A stretch of 64,000 nt of DNA from Streptomyces sp. NBC_00224 (GTDB lineage Bacteria > Actinomycetota > Actinomycetes > Streptomycetales > Streptomycetaceae). Both the position numbers and the translations under genes were made by a program. Positions 6,542 to 16,500 of the stretch are shown one piece after another; the first letter of the stretch is position 1, and each line of letters opens with the position of its first letter. Where the stretch lies: the NCBI RefSeq assembly GCF_041435195.1, contig NZ_CP108106.1, positions 5,929,501-5,993,500 on the forward strand, written 5' to 3'. Below the pieces are notes generated by a model that had not been told where the DNA came from, did not search any database, and saw only the letters and a list, made by a program, of their open reading frames with translations.

Positions 6542-8098
6542 CTAGGACGAGCAGACGGTCCCGTTCGCCGGGACCTTGCCCTCCAGCAGATACGCGTCGA
6601 CGGTCCGCATCACACAGGTGTTGCCCTTGGTGTACGCGCCGTGTCCCTCGCCCTTGTTGGTCAGCAGCACCCCCACTCCCGCGCCCAGCTTGTCCGCCAT
6701 CCTCCTCGCGCCCTCGTACGGGGTCGCCGGGTCGCCGGTGGTGCCCACCACCAGCACCGGGCCCGCCCCCGGGGCGCTCGCCTCCGGCACGTCCCGCTCG
6801 CCCGGCACCGGCCAGTTCGCACACCAGCCGGCCGTGTCCCAGGCCAGGAACTCCCCGAAGACCGGCGATATCTTCCGGAACTCCGGCAGCAGCGCCTTCG
6901 CCTGTGCGGCGGTCGGCCGGGCCTTGCTGTCGTCGCAGGAGATCGCCCGCTGAGAGTGGCTCTGCGTCCCGTAACGGCCGCTCTTGGAGCGGTCGTTGTA
7001 GGAGTCGGCCATCGCGAGCAGCAGATTGCCGGTGCCGCGCTCCTGAGCCTCCGTGAGCGCCTGGGTGAGGTAGGGCCAGCTCTCCTTCGAGTACAGCGGC
7101 ATGACGATGCCGGTCAGTGCGAGGCTCTGGTTGAGCCCCCGCCCGCCCGCCGTGGGCAGCGGCCGCTCGTCGAGCCGCGACAGGAGTTTCGCGATCCGCT
7201 CGGTGCCCGTCTTCGGGTCCTGGCCGGTCGACTTCAAGTAGTCGTCGAGCGCCCGCTGGAAGCCGGTGGCCTGGTTCCGGGCGTGGCCCACCGTGTCGGC
7301 GGTCGGGTCGACCACCGCGTCCAGGACGGTCCGCCCCACGTTGTGCGGGAACAAGTGGGCGTAGGTGCCGCCCAGTTCGGTTCCGTACGATATTCCGAAG
7401 TAGTTGAGCTTCGCGTCGCCGAGGACCTGGCGGAGCAGGTCCATGTCCCGGGCCGCGTTGCTCGTCCCCACATACGGCAGGACCTTCTTGGAGCGGCGTT
7501 CGCAGCCCGCGCCGAAGTCGGCGCCGTCCTTGAGGAAGGCCGCCTCCTCGGCCGGGGTGTCCGGGGTGGCGTCGATCCGCCGCTCGGCGTCCGCCTGTTC
7601 CTTGTCGTCGCGGCACACCACGCCGGAGCTCTTGGCGACGCCGCGCGGGTCGAAACCGACGAGGTCGTAGCGGGAGTTGAGGGAGCGGAAGGTGTCCGCG
7701 GCCCGCGGCAGGATCTCGACGCCCGAGCCGCCGGGGCCGCCGAAGTTGAAGAGCAGCGAGCCGATCCGCTTGTCCTTGTCGCGTGCCTGCTTGCGCACGA
7801 GCGCGACGGAGATGGTGTCACCGGCCGGTTTCGCGTAGTCCAGCGGCACCTTGACCTCGGCGCACTGCCACCCCGAGCTCTGGCACGAACTCCAGCGCGG
7901 CCGCTGCCCGGTGAGCGCGTCCGGAAGCGCCCGCGCCTTGTCGTCCGTGCTCCGCGTCGGCGCGGCCGAGGCCGTGCTCTTCGGCGGGGCGGTGGCGCCC
8001 GAGGCCTCCCCGCCGGAGTCGCAGCCCGCGAGCAACCCGCCCGCCAGCACGGCGACGACGGCCAGCGCCCCCGCCCGTACACGTACAAGACCGTTCAT
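6542..8098 (-). CDS. Secreted lipoprotein alpha/beta hydrolase (tripeptidyl aminopeptidase, Slp/TAP family)
   Basis: The 518-residue precursor has a lipoprotein signal peptide with lipobox LLAGC (Cys26). The nucleophile elbow GISYG lies near residue 235, the oxyanion region NFGGPGGSG near 120, the acid in GDPATPYEGA near 455 and the histidine in GEGHGAY near 482. The C-terminal third is the TAP-like domain. This is the family of mycelium-associated tripeptidyl aminopeptidases that trim N-terminal tripeptides outside the cell. A close paralogue follows in tandem at 8227-9801. Substrate specificity is inferred from family. Confidence 0.93.
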   Translation of the reverse strand: MNGLVRVRAGALAVVAVLAGGLLAGCDSGGEASGATAPPKSTASAAPTRSTDDKARALPDALTGQRPRWSSCQSSGWQCAEVKVPLDYAKPAGDTISVALVRKQARDKDKRIGSLLFNFGGPGGSGVEILPRAADTFRSLNSRYDLVGFDPRGVAKSSGVVCRDDKEQADAERRIDATPDTPAEEAAFLKDGADFGAGCERRSKKVLPYVGTSNAARDMDLLRQVLGDAKLNYFGISYGTELGGTYAHLFPHNVGRTVLDAVVDPTADTVGHARNQATGFQRALDDYLKSTGQDPKTGTERIAKLLSRLDERPLPTAGGRGLNQSLALTGIVMPLYSKESWPYLTQALTEAQERGTGNLLLAMADSYNDRSKSGRYGTQSHSQRAISCDDSKARPTAAQAKALLPEFRKISPVFGEFLAWDTAGWCANWPVPGERDVPEASAPGAGPVLVVGTTGDPATPYEGARRMADKLGAGVGVLLTNKGEGHGAYTKGNTCVMRTVDAYLLEGKVPANGTVCSS

Positions 8099-8226
8099 GG
8101 ACGCCCCCCGCAGGCCGAGTCAATCAAGTCCAGTCATCGTAGGCGGGCCCACTGACAACGCCCCGCGAGCCCGCCCCGGCACCGGCCCCGAGCCCCGCCC
8201 GGCGCGGGTCCGGGAGCTCGCCCGGG

Positions 8227-9801
8227 CTACTGGCAGACCGTCCCGGCCGCCGGGGCCCTGCCGTCCAGCAGATACGTGTTCACCGCGTCCTGCACGCACT
8301 TGCTGCCGCTGTTGTACGCCCCGTGCCCCTGCCCCTTGTACGTCAGCTCCACCCCCACGCCCGGCCCGAGCTTCTCCGCCATGTGCCTGGCGCCCTCGTA
8401 CGGCGTGGCCGGGTCGCCGGTGTTGCCGACGACCACGATCGGCGCCGCGCCCGGTGCGCTCACGTCGGGGGTGCTCCACTGGCCGGGCACGGACCAGGCG
8501 GTGCAGCCCAGCAGACCCCAGCCGAGGAAGTCGCCGAAAACGGGGGACGCCTTGCGGAACTCGGGCAGCTTGGCCTTCGTTTGGTCCAGTGAGTAACGAT
8601 CCTTGAAATCAGCACAGTTGATGGCGGTGTTGGCCGCCTGGATGTTGCTGTAAGTACCATCCTTGGCCCGGCCGTTCATCGCGTCGGACAGGGCGAGCAG
8701 GAGGGCGCCGCTCCCGCCCTCCGCCTCGTCCACGCCCTGCTCAAGGAGCTGCCAGTACTCCTTGGAGTACAGGGCCTGGGCGATGCCGTTGGTCGCCTCG
8801 GTCTGCGTCAGCATGCGGGTGCCGCTGCCGGGGATGGGCTGCTTGTCGAGGCCGGTGAGGAGCTTGACGATGCCGGCCTCGACCTCCTTCGGGTTCGATC
8901 CGGCCAGCTGGCACCGGTCGCCCCGGTCCACGCAGTCCTGGGCGAAGTTGTCGAGGGCGAGCTGGAAGCCCTTGGCCTGCCCGAGCGCGCCCTGCTCGGC
9001 GGTGCTGGTGGGGTCGACGACGGCGTCGAAGACGGCCCGGCCGACGTTCTTGGGGAACAAGTGGGCGTATACCCCGCCCAGTTCGGTCCCGTAGGAGATG
9101 CCGAAGTAGTACAGCTTGTCGTCGCCCAGGACCTGGCGCATCAGGTCCATGTCGCGCGCGGCGCTGGTGGTGCCGACATGGGGAAGGACCCGCCCCGAGT
9201 TGGACTGGCAGGTCGCGGCGAACGACTTCATGTTGTCGGTGAGGGATTTCTCCTCGGCCGCGCCGTCCGGCGTGAAGTCCTGCGCGAAGTAGCGGTCGAG
9301 CTGGCTGTCGCTCTCGCACTCCACGGGTGCGCTGGAGCCGACCCCGCGCGGGTCGAAGCTCACCAGGTCGTAGCGGGCCCTGAGTTTCTCGTAGTCGCCC
9401 GCGGCGGCGGGCAGGGTGGTCACTCCGGAGCCGCCCGGGCCGCCGAAGTTGAAGATCAGCGACCCGATGCGCTTGTCCTTCTCGCGGGCCTCGGCCCGGA
9501 TGAGCGCGAGCTCGACAGACCCGGCGTCGGGCTTGTCGTAGTCGAGGGGCACGCGCATGGTGGCGCACTTCCACTCGCCCCCGCCGGGCGGCGGCGAGGG
9601 CGCGTCCCCGCTCCCCTCCGCCGGGGAGGGCGCGCCGCACTTCTTCCAGTTCAGCTTCTGGGAGGCGAGCGCCGACGCCTTGGCCGGGGACGACTCCTTG
9701 GTCCCGCTGTCGGAGCACCCAGTGGCGGCGAGCAGTACGGCGGCGGTGACGGTGGCGAGAGAGGCGGCACGCAGGGCGGCGGAGTTCTCCATGCTCCCCA
9801 T
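8227..9801 (-). CDS. Secreted lipoprotein alpha/beta hydrolase (tripeptidyl aminopeptidase paralogue)
   Basis: The precursor is about 524 residues from ATG 9801; ATG 9792 is an alternative and neither has a strong ribosome site. The lipobox is LAATGC with Cys29, followed by a Ser/Thr/Lys-rich spacer. The catalytic serine is in GISYG near 235, with GDPATPYEGA and GQGHGAY completing the triad. It differs from its neighbour at 6542 by a Pro/Gly-rich insertion after KKCGAPSP and by extra cysteines. The tandem pair most likely arose by duplication and would act on peptides at the cell surface. The 128 nt between the two genes show no convincing regulatory element. Confidence 0.92.
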   Translation of the reverse strand: MGSMENSAALRAASLATVTAAVLLAATGCSDSGTKESSPAKASALASQKLNWKKCGAPSPAEGSGDAPSPPPGGGEWKCATMRVPLDYDKPDAGSVELALIRAEAREKDKRIGSLIFNFGGPGGSGVTTLPAAAGDYEKLRARYDLVSFDPRGVGSSAPVECESDSQLDRYFAQDFTPDGAAEEKSLTDNMKSFAATCQSNSGRVLPHVGTTSAARDMDLMRQVLGDDKLYYFGISYGTELGGVYAHLFPKNVGRAVFDAVVDPTSTAEQGALGQAKGFQLALDNFAQDCVDRGDRCQLAGSNPKEVEAGIVKLLTGLDKQPIPGSGTRMLTQTEATNGIAQALYSKEYWQLLEQGVDEAEGGSGALLLALSDAMNGRAKDGTYSNIQAANTAINCADFKDRYSLDQTKAKLPEFRKASPVFGDFLGWGLLGCTAWSVPGQWSTPDVSAPGAAPIVVVGNTGDPATPYEGARHMAEKLGPGVGVELTYKGQGHGAYNSGSKCVQDAVNTYLLDGRAPAAGTVCQ

Positions 9802-9873
9802 CGTGGGCCCGTCAGCCGGGACCCGCGCGAAACCGCAGGCCATGCGGGTGGCCGGGGCCTCCGCACGGGTCCG

Positions 9874-12825
9874 TCAGAGCTCGCCCCTGCGGGTCAGGTA
9901 GTTGAAGCACAGCCAGCCCGGCAGCACCGGAAGCCAGAAGGTGAGCAGCCGGTAGAGCAGCACGGCGGAGGCCGCCGTCTCGGCGGGCAGGCCCGCGATG
10001 GTCAGGGCCGTGGAGAGCGCCAGCTCGACCGCGCCGACACCGCCCGGCGTCGGGGCGGCCGATCCCAGTGCGTTGGCGGTGAGGAAGACCACCGCGACGC
10101 TCGCGTAGCTGAGGGTGTTGTCACCGGAGCCGAACGCCCGGATGGACGCGTCCAGACACATCACGAAGGTGCCCGTGATCAGCAGTATTCCGCCGAGGCC
10201 GGTGAGCAGCTTCTGGGGCCGCTGGAGCACGTCCAGCATGCGCGGCACCACTCCGGCGAACAGCGACCGGACCCGGGTGACCACGAACTTCCGCAGGAAG
10301 GGGATGGCGGTGACCACCAGGATCAGCACCGCCGCCGTGAGCAGACCCGCGATCACGGTCCGGGACGGCGACAGGTCCGGGGTCTTCTCGGTGCCCGTCA
10401 CATAGCCGAAGACCAGCAGCAGCGAGATGTGCGAGGCGAGTCCGAAGAGCTGTGAGGCGCCCACACTCGCCACCGCGAGGCCGGGGCGGACCCCCGCGCG
10501 CTGGAGGAACCGGGTGTTCAGGGCGACACCGCCGACCGCCGCCGGGGCGACCAGCTTCACGAACGAGCCCGCGACCTGCGCGATCACGGCCCGTCCGAAC
10601 GGCACCTTCTCCGGTACGAAGCCCAGCAGGCTCGCCGCCGCCGCCGGGTAGGAGAGCGCCGAGAAGAGCACGGCCGCCGCCACCCAGCCCCACTGCGCGT
10701 TCGCGACGAGATCGCCGAACTTGATGTGGGTGATCTGCACCAGCAGGTAGTACGCGGCGATGGCACCGGCGACGAACGTCAGCAGGGTCTTCACCTTGAT
10801 GCGTTCCAGGCGCACCGGCTCCACCGGCGCCTGCGGGCGGATCAGCAGCACCTGGGCGCGGATCTGGGTGAGCAGATCGTCCTCGCGCGCGTTCTCCAGG
10901 GCCTCGTCGATGGCCTCCTTCTCGGCCTTCTTCTCGGCGCGCACGGCCTTGCTCTCGGCCCGTACGGCCTTGCGCTCCTCCCCGGCGGCAGACGGCTGCT
11001 CGGGGGCGCTCAGAACCTGTGTCTCGCGCTGTCTGGCCTCCGCCGCCTCGGCGGCCCGTGCCTCCTTGGCCGCGAGCGACGCCTCGATGACGGCCTCGCG
11101 CTCGCGCTGCGCCTGCTCGCGCGCCATGCGGCGCAGCGTCGCGCGCGTGGAGCGGCTCAGCGCGATCGGCTGGAGCAGCGGCAGGCTGTCGGCGACGGTG
11201 TCCGGGCCGAGCACGTCCACGGCGGCGGCCACCGCCCGTTCGGCGCCGACCCGCAGCCCCAGGGTGACCAGGAGCTGCGCGATGTCCATACGCAGGACCA
11301 CATCGCCGGCCGCGATCTCGCCGCCGCGCAGATCCGTGAGGATGACCGTGCCGGAACGATCCACCAGGATCGCGTCCCCCGCGAGCCTGCGGTGGGCGAT
11401 GCGCCGCGACTGGAGCGCGCGCACCTGCCGCCAGGCGCTGCGCATCAGATCGTCGGTGATCTCCTCGTCGGCCAGCGAGTCCAGGGAGCGCCCGCCGGTG
11501 TGCTCGTACACCAGCATCACGGCGTCAGGGCCGAGCTCGGAGGTGGCGATGAGCTTCGGCGCGTGCGCCCCGGCCGCGATCGCCGCGTACGCCAGCAGCG
11601 CCTCCTGCTCCAGGGCCTGGCGCAGCGACTGGATGGAGCGGCGGGTGGTGATGGAGCGCAGGGTCAGCCGCCGCCACACCCGGTAGAAGAAGCCCTGGGC
11701 CTGCTGTTCGCGGTCGACGACGGTGACGTCGAGCGGCGGCGCGTCCTCCAGGGTCACGAAGTAGCGGCGGCCCCGGTCGCCCTGCTCCATGGAGTCCGGG
11801 ACGTCCTCGGCGCGCATCGCGGTGAGCGGCCGGAAGCCCACGTTGCGCAGCCCGGCGAGGAGGGTCTGGCCGGTGGGCCGGACGTTGGGCGACCCCACCG
11901 CGTACAGCGTCCCGTAGGCGACCGTCCAGCCGATCAGGACCGTGACGAGGATCGAGAAGGCGGTCGTCTGGCCGCCGACGAGCACGGCGAACGAGTTGAG
12001 CAGCAGGACCGCCCACAGGGCGACCCGCCAGCGCGGTCTGCGGGCCATGCCGACGGCCGTCATATAGGCGATGACCGGGGCGAGATAGCCGTGTACGGGG
12101 TCGGTGAGACCGCCCGTGCCGGACTGCTGGGTGAGCGCGCTGGTGATCGACTCGGGCGCCGACTTGGCCACCCAGAGATCGGTGGCGAGGGCGGCGCCGT
12201 GGGCGAGCACGGCCGCGAGCACACCGTCCGCGATGCGCAGCCCGTCGCGTTTGATCAGCCGCTCGATGGCGAAGGCGACCGGCAGGATCAGTACGGCGAT
12301 GGAGGAGACCAGACCGGCCAGCCGGATCAGTACGTCCGGCGCCTGGTCCGAGCCCTTGCTGATGTCCTGCTCAAGGCCGGACGTGGTGTGGTGGGCGATG
12401 GCGGCGATGGTGAGCACGATCGCGATGGCCAGTACGCCGCTGATCAGCCGTACGAGGTCGGAGGGGCGGTGCACGCGCGCGGGGAGCAGCGGTTCGTCCA
12501 CGGAGACGCGCTCGATGGCCCCCGAACCCTCACAGGCCTCGAAGCCGGACCCGCACTCCTTCTCCGCCGCCCCGCGCAGCGCGGAGGTGGCCGTGGCGCC
12601 GGAGGGGGGCACGGAGGAGGCTCTGGCGCCGGGCGCGGGGGAGCCGGACGGGGCCTCGGGCGCGGAGACGGCCTTCGCGCCGGAGGCGGGTACGTCGGAC
12701 CGCGCCCCCGTCTCCGGGGTGCTGCCGGCCGCCGCTTCGGGTGGCTGCACGCCCCGCTCCTTCGCCGTCTGGTCCGCTGTCTCGCCGGTCTGGTCTTCGG
12801 TCTGGTCTTCGTGCTCTCGTATCAC
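9874..12825 (-). CDS. LPG-synthase-type flippase domain fused to a kinase-like domain
   Basis: The product has 983 residues from GTG 12825. Residues 1-110 are Ala/Pro/Ser-rich and disordered. About 125-310 hold six or more membrane helices. About 370-530 resemble an aminoglycoside-phosphotransferase/kinase fold with a degenerate loop HRRLAGDAILV and LTDLRGG. About 560-650 are charged and probably coiled (EARAAEAAEARQRE). About 665-983 form the lysylphosphatidylglycerol synthase/UPF0104 transmembrane domain (NALGSAAPTPGGVGAVE near the end). This architecture is typical of actinobacterial membrane proteins of unknown substrate. No lysyl-transferase domain is present, so it is a transporter or flippase-like protein, not an LPG synthase proper. 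Confidence 0.85.
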   Translation of the reverse strand: MIREHEDQTEDQTGETADQTAKERGVQPPEAAAGSTPETGARSDVPASGAKAVSAPEAPSGSPAPGARASSVPPSGATATSALRGAAEKECGSGFEACEGSGAIERVSVDEPLLPARVHRPSDLVRLISGVLAIAIVLTIAAIAHHTTSGLEQDISKGSDQAPDVLIRLAGLVSSIAVLILPVAFAIERLIKRDGLRIADGVLAAVLAHGAALATDLWVAKSAPESITSALTQQSGTGGLTDPVHGYLAPVIAYMTAVGMARRPRWRVALWAVLLLNSFAVLVGGQTTAFSILVTVLIGWTVAYGTLYAVGSPNVRPTGQTLLAGLRNVGFRPLTAMRAEDVPDSMEQGDRGRRYFVTLEDAPPLDVTVVDREQQAQGFFYRVWRRLTLRSITTRRSIQSLRQALEQEALLAYAAIAAGAHAPKLIATSELGPDAVMLVYEHTGGRSLDSLADEEITDDLMRSAWRQVRALQSRRIAHRRLAGDAILVDRSGTVILTDLRGGEIAAGDVVLRMDIAQLLVTLGLRVGAERAVAAAVDVLGPDTVADSLPLLQPIALSRSTRATLRRMAREQAQREREAVIEASLAAKEARAAEAAEARQRETQVLSAPEQPSAAGEERKAVRAESKAVRAEKKAEKEAIDEALENAREDDLLTQIRAQVLLIRPQAPVEPVRLERIKVKTLLTFVAGAIAAYYLLVQITHIKFGDLVANAQWGWVAAAVLFSALSYPAAAASLLGFVPEKVPFGRAVIAQVAGSFVKLVAPAAVGGVALNTRFLQRAGVRPGLAVASVGASQLFGLASHISLLLVFGYVTGTEKTPDLSPSRTVIAGLLTAAVLILVVTAIPFLRKFVVTRVRSLFAGVVPRMLDVLQRPQKLLTGLGGILLITGTFVMCLDASIRAFGSGDNTLSYASVAVVFLTANALGSAAPTPGGVGAVELALSTALTIAGLPAETAASAVLLYRLLTFWLPVLPGWLCFNYLTRRGEL

Positions 12826-12992
12826 CGGTCACCGCCCGCATGATGGTGGCATGACCGGGCTCCGCAAGGGGGCATCAGGGTGTGTCGATACGGCGTACGC
12901 CGTGCGGTGCGCGCCCTGTGGCCATGGTGCGCGCGGTCAACGGGAGCCTGCTCCCCGCTCCACTGTCGGTGGCGTACGGCAGGATGGACAGG

Positions 12993-13439
12993 GTGAGCGA
13001 TGAGCTTCCGGAACTCCCGGAGTATGCCGAACGGGTGCTGGACGTCGCCGAGCACATCCCGCCGGGCCGGGTGATGACCTACGGGGACGTCGCCGAATGG
13101 CTGGGCGAGGGCGGGCCCCGCCAGGTCGGACGCGTCATGGCGCTGTACGGCGCCGCCGCGCCCTGGTGGCGCGTGGTGCGCTCGGACGGGGCGCTGCTGC
13201 CGGGCCACGAGCTGCGCGCCCTCGGCCACTACCGGGAGGAGTCCACGCCGCTGCGCGAGGCGAGCCGCGCCGCCGAGGGGCATCTGCCGCGCCTCGACAT
13301 GCGCCGTGCGCGCTGGGACGGCGGCGCGGAAGGCGCCGATGGTGCGGGGAGCCGTTCCGGGCGCGCCGAGGAGACAACGGTCACCGCGCGGGCGGCGGGC
13401 GCGGAGCACGAGGTCGGCGGCGGGGCGGCTCATATCTGA
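12993..13439 (+). CDS. Alkyltransferase-like protein (MGMT family without active-site Cys)
   Basis: The 148-residue product has the small DNA-binding domain of O6-alkylguanine methyltransferases (PPGRVMTYGDVAEWLG near 26, helix-turn-helix). The usual PCHRV motif reads PWWRV: the acceptor cysteine is replaced by tryptophan. It therefore should bind and flag alkylated guanine for excision repair and not reverse the damage itself. The C-terminal 50 residues are a variable tail. Start GTG 12993 sits 7 nt after CAGGAT (12980-12985), a leaderless arrangement, with weak AGGA inside. It precedes the AdnAB helicase-nuclease genes. Confidence 0.85.
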   Translation: MSDELPELPEYAERVLDVAEHIPPGRVMTYGDVAEWLGEGGPRQVGRVMALYGAAAPWWRVVRSDGALLPGHELRALGHYREESTPLREASRAAEGHLPRLDMRRARWDGGAEGADGAGSRSGRAEETTVTARAAGAEHEVGGGAAHI

Positions 13440-13591
13440 CAGCTTCGGCCATCGGGCGTCGCCGGGGGCGGCCGCAGGCCCGTACGGATGACTCGCTGCG
13501 TGCCGGCCGCGCTTCGGCGTACCGTCGACAGTCGGCACGGCCCCCGTCCGCACCCTCATCACCAGCACACCCACCAGGACCGGCGATCCAC

Positions 13592-16500
13592 GTGAGCTCC
13601 TCCTCCTTCACCGGGCGTACGACGTACCCCCAGGTACGACGGCGGTCCGCCGGCGCGTACCGACTGGTACGTACCCCGCTGAGGCCGGTGGACCCCCCTT
13701 TGCTGGACGCACGGCAGCGGGCGGTGGTTGACCACGGCCGTGGGCCGCTGCTCGTCCTCGCCGGACCGGGCACCGGCAAGACCACGACGCTCGTCGAGGC
13801 GGTCGCGGCCAGGGTGGCCGCCGGGACCGACCCCGAGCGCATCCTCGTCCTCACCTTCAGCCGCAAGGCGGCGGTGGAGCTCCGCGACCGGATGGCGCTG
13901 CGCCTGGGCGGCACCCGGGGCCCGCAGGCCACCACCTTCCACTCCTACTGCTACGCCCTGGTCCGCGCCCACCAGGACGCCGACCTGTTCGCCGAGCCGC
14001 TGCGACTGCTGTCCGGCCCCGAGCAGGACGTGGCCGTGCGCGATCTGCTGGCCGGCCAGCTCGGCCTGGAGCGCGAGGGGCTCGCCCCCGTCCGCTGGCC
14101 CGACGAACTGCGCGCCTGTCTGACCACGCGCGGCTTCGCCGACGAGGTGCGCGCGGTGCTCGCCCGCAGCCGGGAGCTGGGCCTGGGGCCGGACGCACTG
14201 GCCGACTTCGCCCGGCGCACCGGCCGCCCCGACTGGCGTGCGGCGGCCGCGTTCTTGGCCGAATATCTCGACGTCCTCGACCTCCAGGGCGTACTGGACT
14301 ACGCGGAACTGGTCCACCGGGCGGTGCTGCTCGCCGAGCGCGCCCCGCACTCCGGCACGTCGTCCCACGTCTCCTCCTCCGCCCCGTCGTACGGGCCCGC
14401 TCTGGCCGATGCGTACGACGCGGTGTTCGTGGACGAGTACCAGGACACCGACCCGGCTCAGGTCCGCCTGCTGCGGGCCCTCGCGGGCGGGGGGCGCACG
14501 CTGGTCGCCTTCGGCGACCCGGACCAGTCGATCTACGCGTTCCGGGGCGCCGACGTCAACGGGATCCTCGACTTTCCGGACACGTTTCCGCGCGCCGACG
14601 GCACTCCGGCGCCGGTCGAGGTGCTGACGACGTCGCGCCGCTCGGGCGAGGCGCTCCTCACGGCGACCCGGCTGCTGACCCGGCGGATGCCGATGCCGCG
14701 GCTGCCGTCCGAGAAGGTACGGGCGCACCGCGAGCTGGCGGCGGTACGCGCGGGCGGGCGCGTCGAGTCGTACACCTACCCGACGGCCTCCACGGAGCTG
14801 GAGAACATCGCGGACATCGTCCGGCGCGCCCATCTGGAAGAGGGCGTTCCGTGGCATGACATGGCGGTCCTGACCCGCGCTGGCACCCGCGCCCTGTCGG
14901 CCCTGCGACGCGCCCTGACCTCGGCGGGCGTCCCGGTGGAGGTGGACGGCACGGACATCCCCCTGCGCCACGAGCCCGCGGTGACGCCCCTGCTGACGGC
15001 CCTGCGGGCGGTGGCGACCGCGGCGCTGCCGGGTCCGGCGGAGGCGGGCGACGAGAGCGGTGGCGCGGCCGCCGACGGCGAGGCGGCCGATGACACCCCG
15101 CCCACCTGGCTCGACCCCGAAACCGCCCTCGACCTGCTCACCTCGCCCCTCGGCGGCATGGACAGCGCCGACATCCGCCGCCTCGGCCGCGCCCTGCGCG
15201 ACGAGGAGCGGGCGGCGGGCAATCGCGTGCCGCCGCCCTCCGACCTCCTCCTCGCGCGCGTGCTCGCCGAGCCGGAGCGGCTCGTCGCGCACGACCCCGC
15301 GTACGCCCGGGGCGCCCAGCGTCTGAGCGCGCTGCTGCGCAAGGCCCGCGAGCTCCTGGAGGGCGGCGGTACCGCGGCCGAGGCCCTGTGGGAGCTGTGG
15401 AGCGGCACCCCGTGGCCCCAGCGCCTCGAACGCGCCGCGCTGCGCGGCGGCACGGCCGGACGCAACGCCGACCGCGACCTGGACGCGGTGTGCGCGCTGT
15501 TCGACACCGCGGCGCGCGCCGAGGAGCGCACCGGCGGCCGGGGCGCGCTCAACTTCCTTGAGGAGGTCGACGCCCAGGACATCGCCGCCGACACCCTCAC
15601 CCGCCGCGCCGTGCGCCCCGACGCCGTACGCCTCATGACCGCCCACCGCTCCAAGGGCCTGGAGTGGAGCCTGGTCGTCGTCGCGGGCGTCCAGGAAGGC
15701 CTCTGGCCCGATCTGCGCCGCCGAGGCTCGCTCCTGGAGGCCGACCGCATCGGCCGCGACGGCCTCGCCGAACCGCTCACCCCCGGCGCCCTCCTGGCCG
15801 AGGAGCGCCGCCTCTTCTACGTCGCCGCCACCCGCGCGCGCGACCGTCTCGTAGTGACGGCGGTCAAGGCCCCGGCCGACGACGGCGATCAGCCCTCCCG
15901 CTTCCTCGCCGAGCTCGGCGAGGAGCCGAAGGACGTCACCGGCCGGCCCCGCCGCCCGCTGGCCGTCGCCGCGCTGGTGGCGGAGCTGCGCGCCACCACC
16001 GTCGACCCGGAGGCGTCCGAGGCGCTGCGGGACGCCGCCGCCCGCCGCCTCGCCCGCCTCGCGGCCCTCACCGACGACGAGGGCCAGCCGCTCGTCCCCG
16101 CGGCCCACCCGGACCGCTGGTGGGGGTTGAACGAGCCGACGCGCTCCGCGGTTCCCCTGCGCGACCGCGATCACCCGGTCGTGCTCTCCGGCAGCGCGCT
16201 CGACCAGCTCGCCAACACCTGCGCGCTGCAGTGGTTCCTGGGCCGCGAGGTGAAGGCCGACGCGCCCGCGACCGCCGCGCAGGGCTTCGGCAACGTGGTG
16301 CACGTGCTGGCGGACGAGGTCGCCTCCGGGCGTACGCCCGCCGATCTGGCCGTGCTGATGGAACGGCTGGACTCGGTGTGGGACGCGCTGGCCTTCGACG
16401 CGCCCTGGAAGTCGGCCCAGGAGAAGAACAACGCGCGCGTGGCGCTGGAGCGGTTCCTGCGCTGGCACACGCTCGACCGGACGGGCCGCACCCCCGTCGC

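Noticed and set aside
1353..7616. A 2087-codon antisense open frame
   Set aside because: It runs antisense to clearly conserved genes (moeZ, SDR, spherulin-4) and is a by-product of high GC at third positions, which removes stops on the opposite strand.
8227..9801. Frameshift or pseudogene in the tandem peptidase pair
   Set aside because: Both copies are full length with intact lipobox and catalytic triad.
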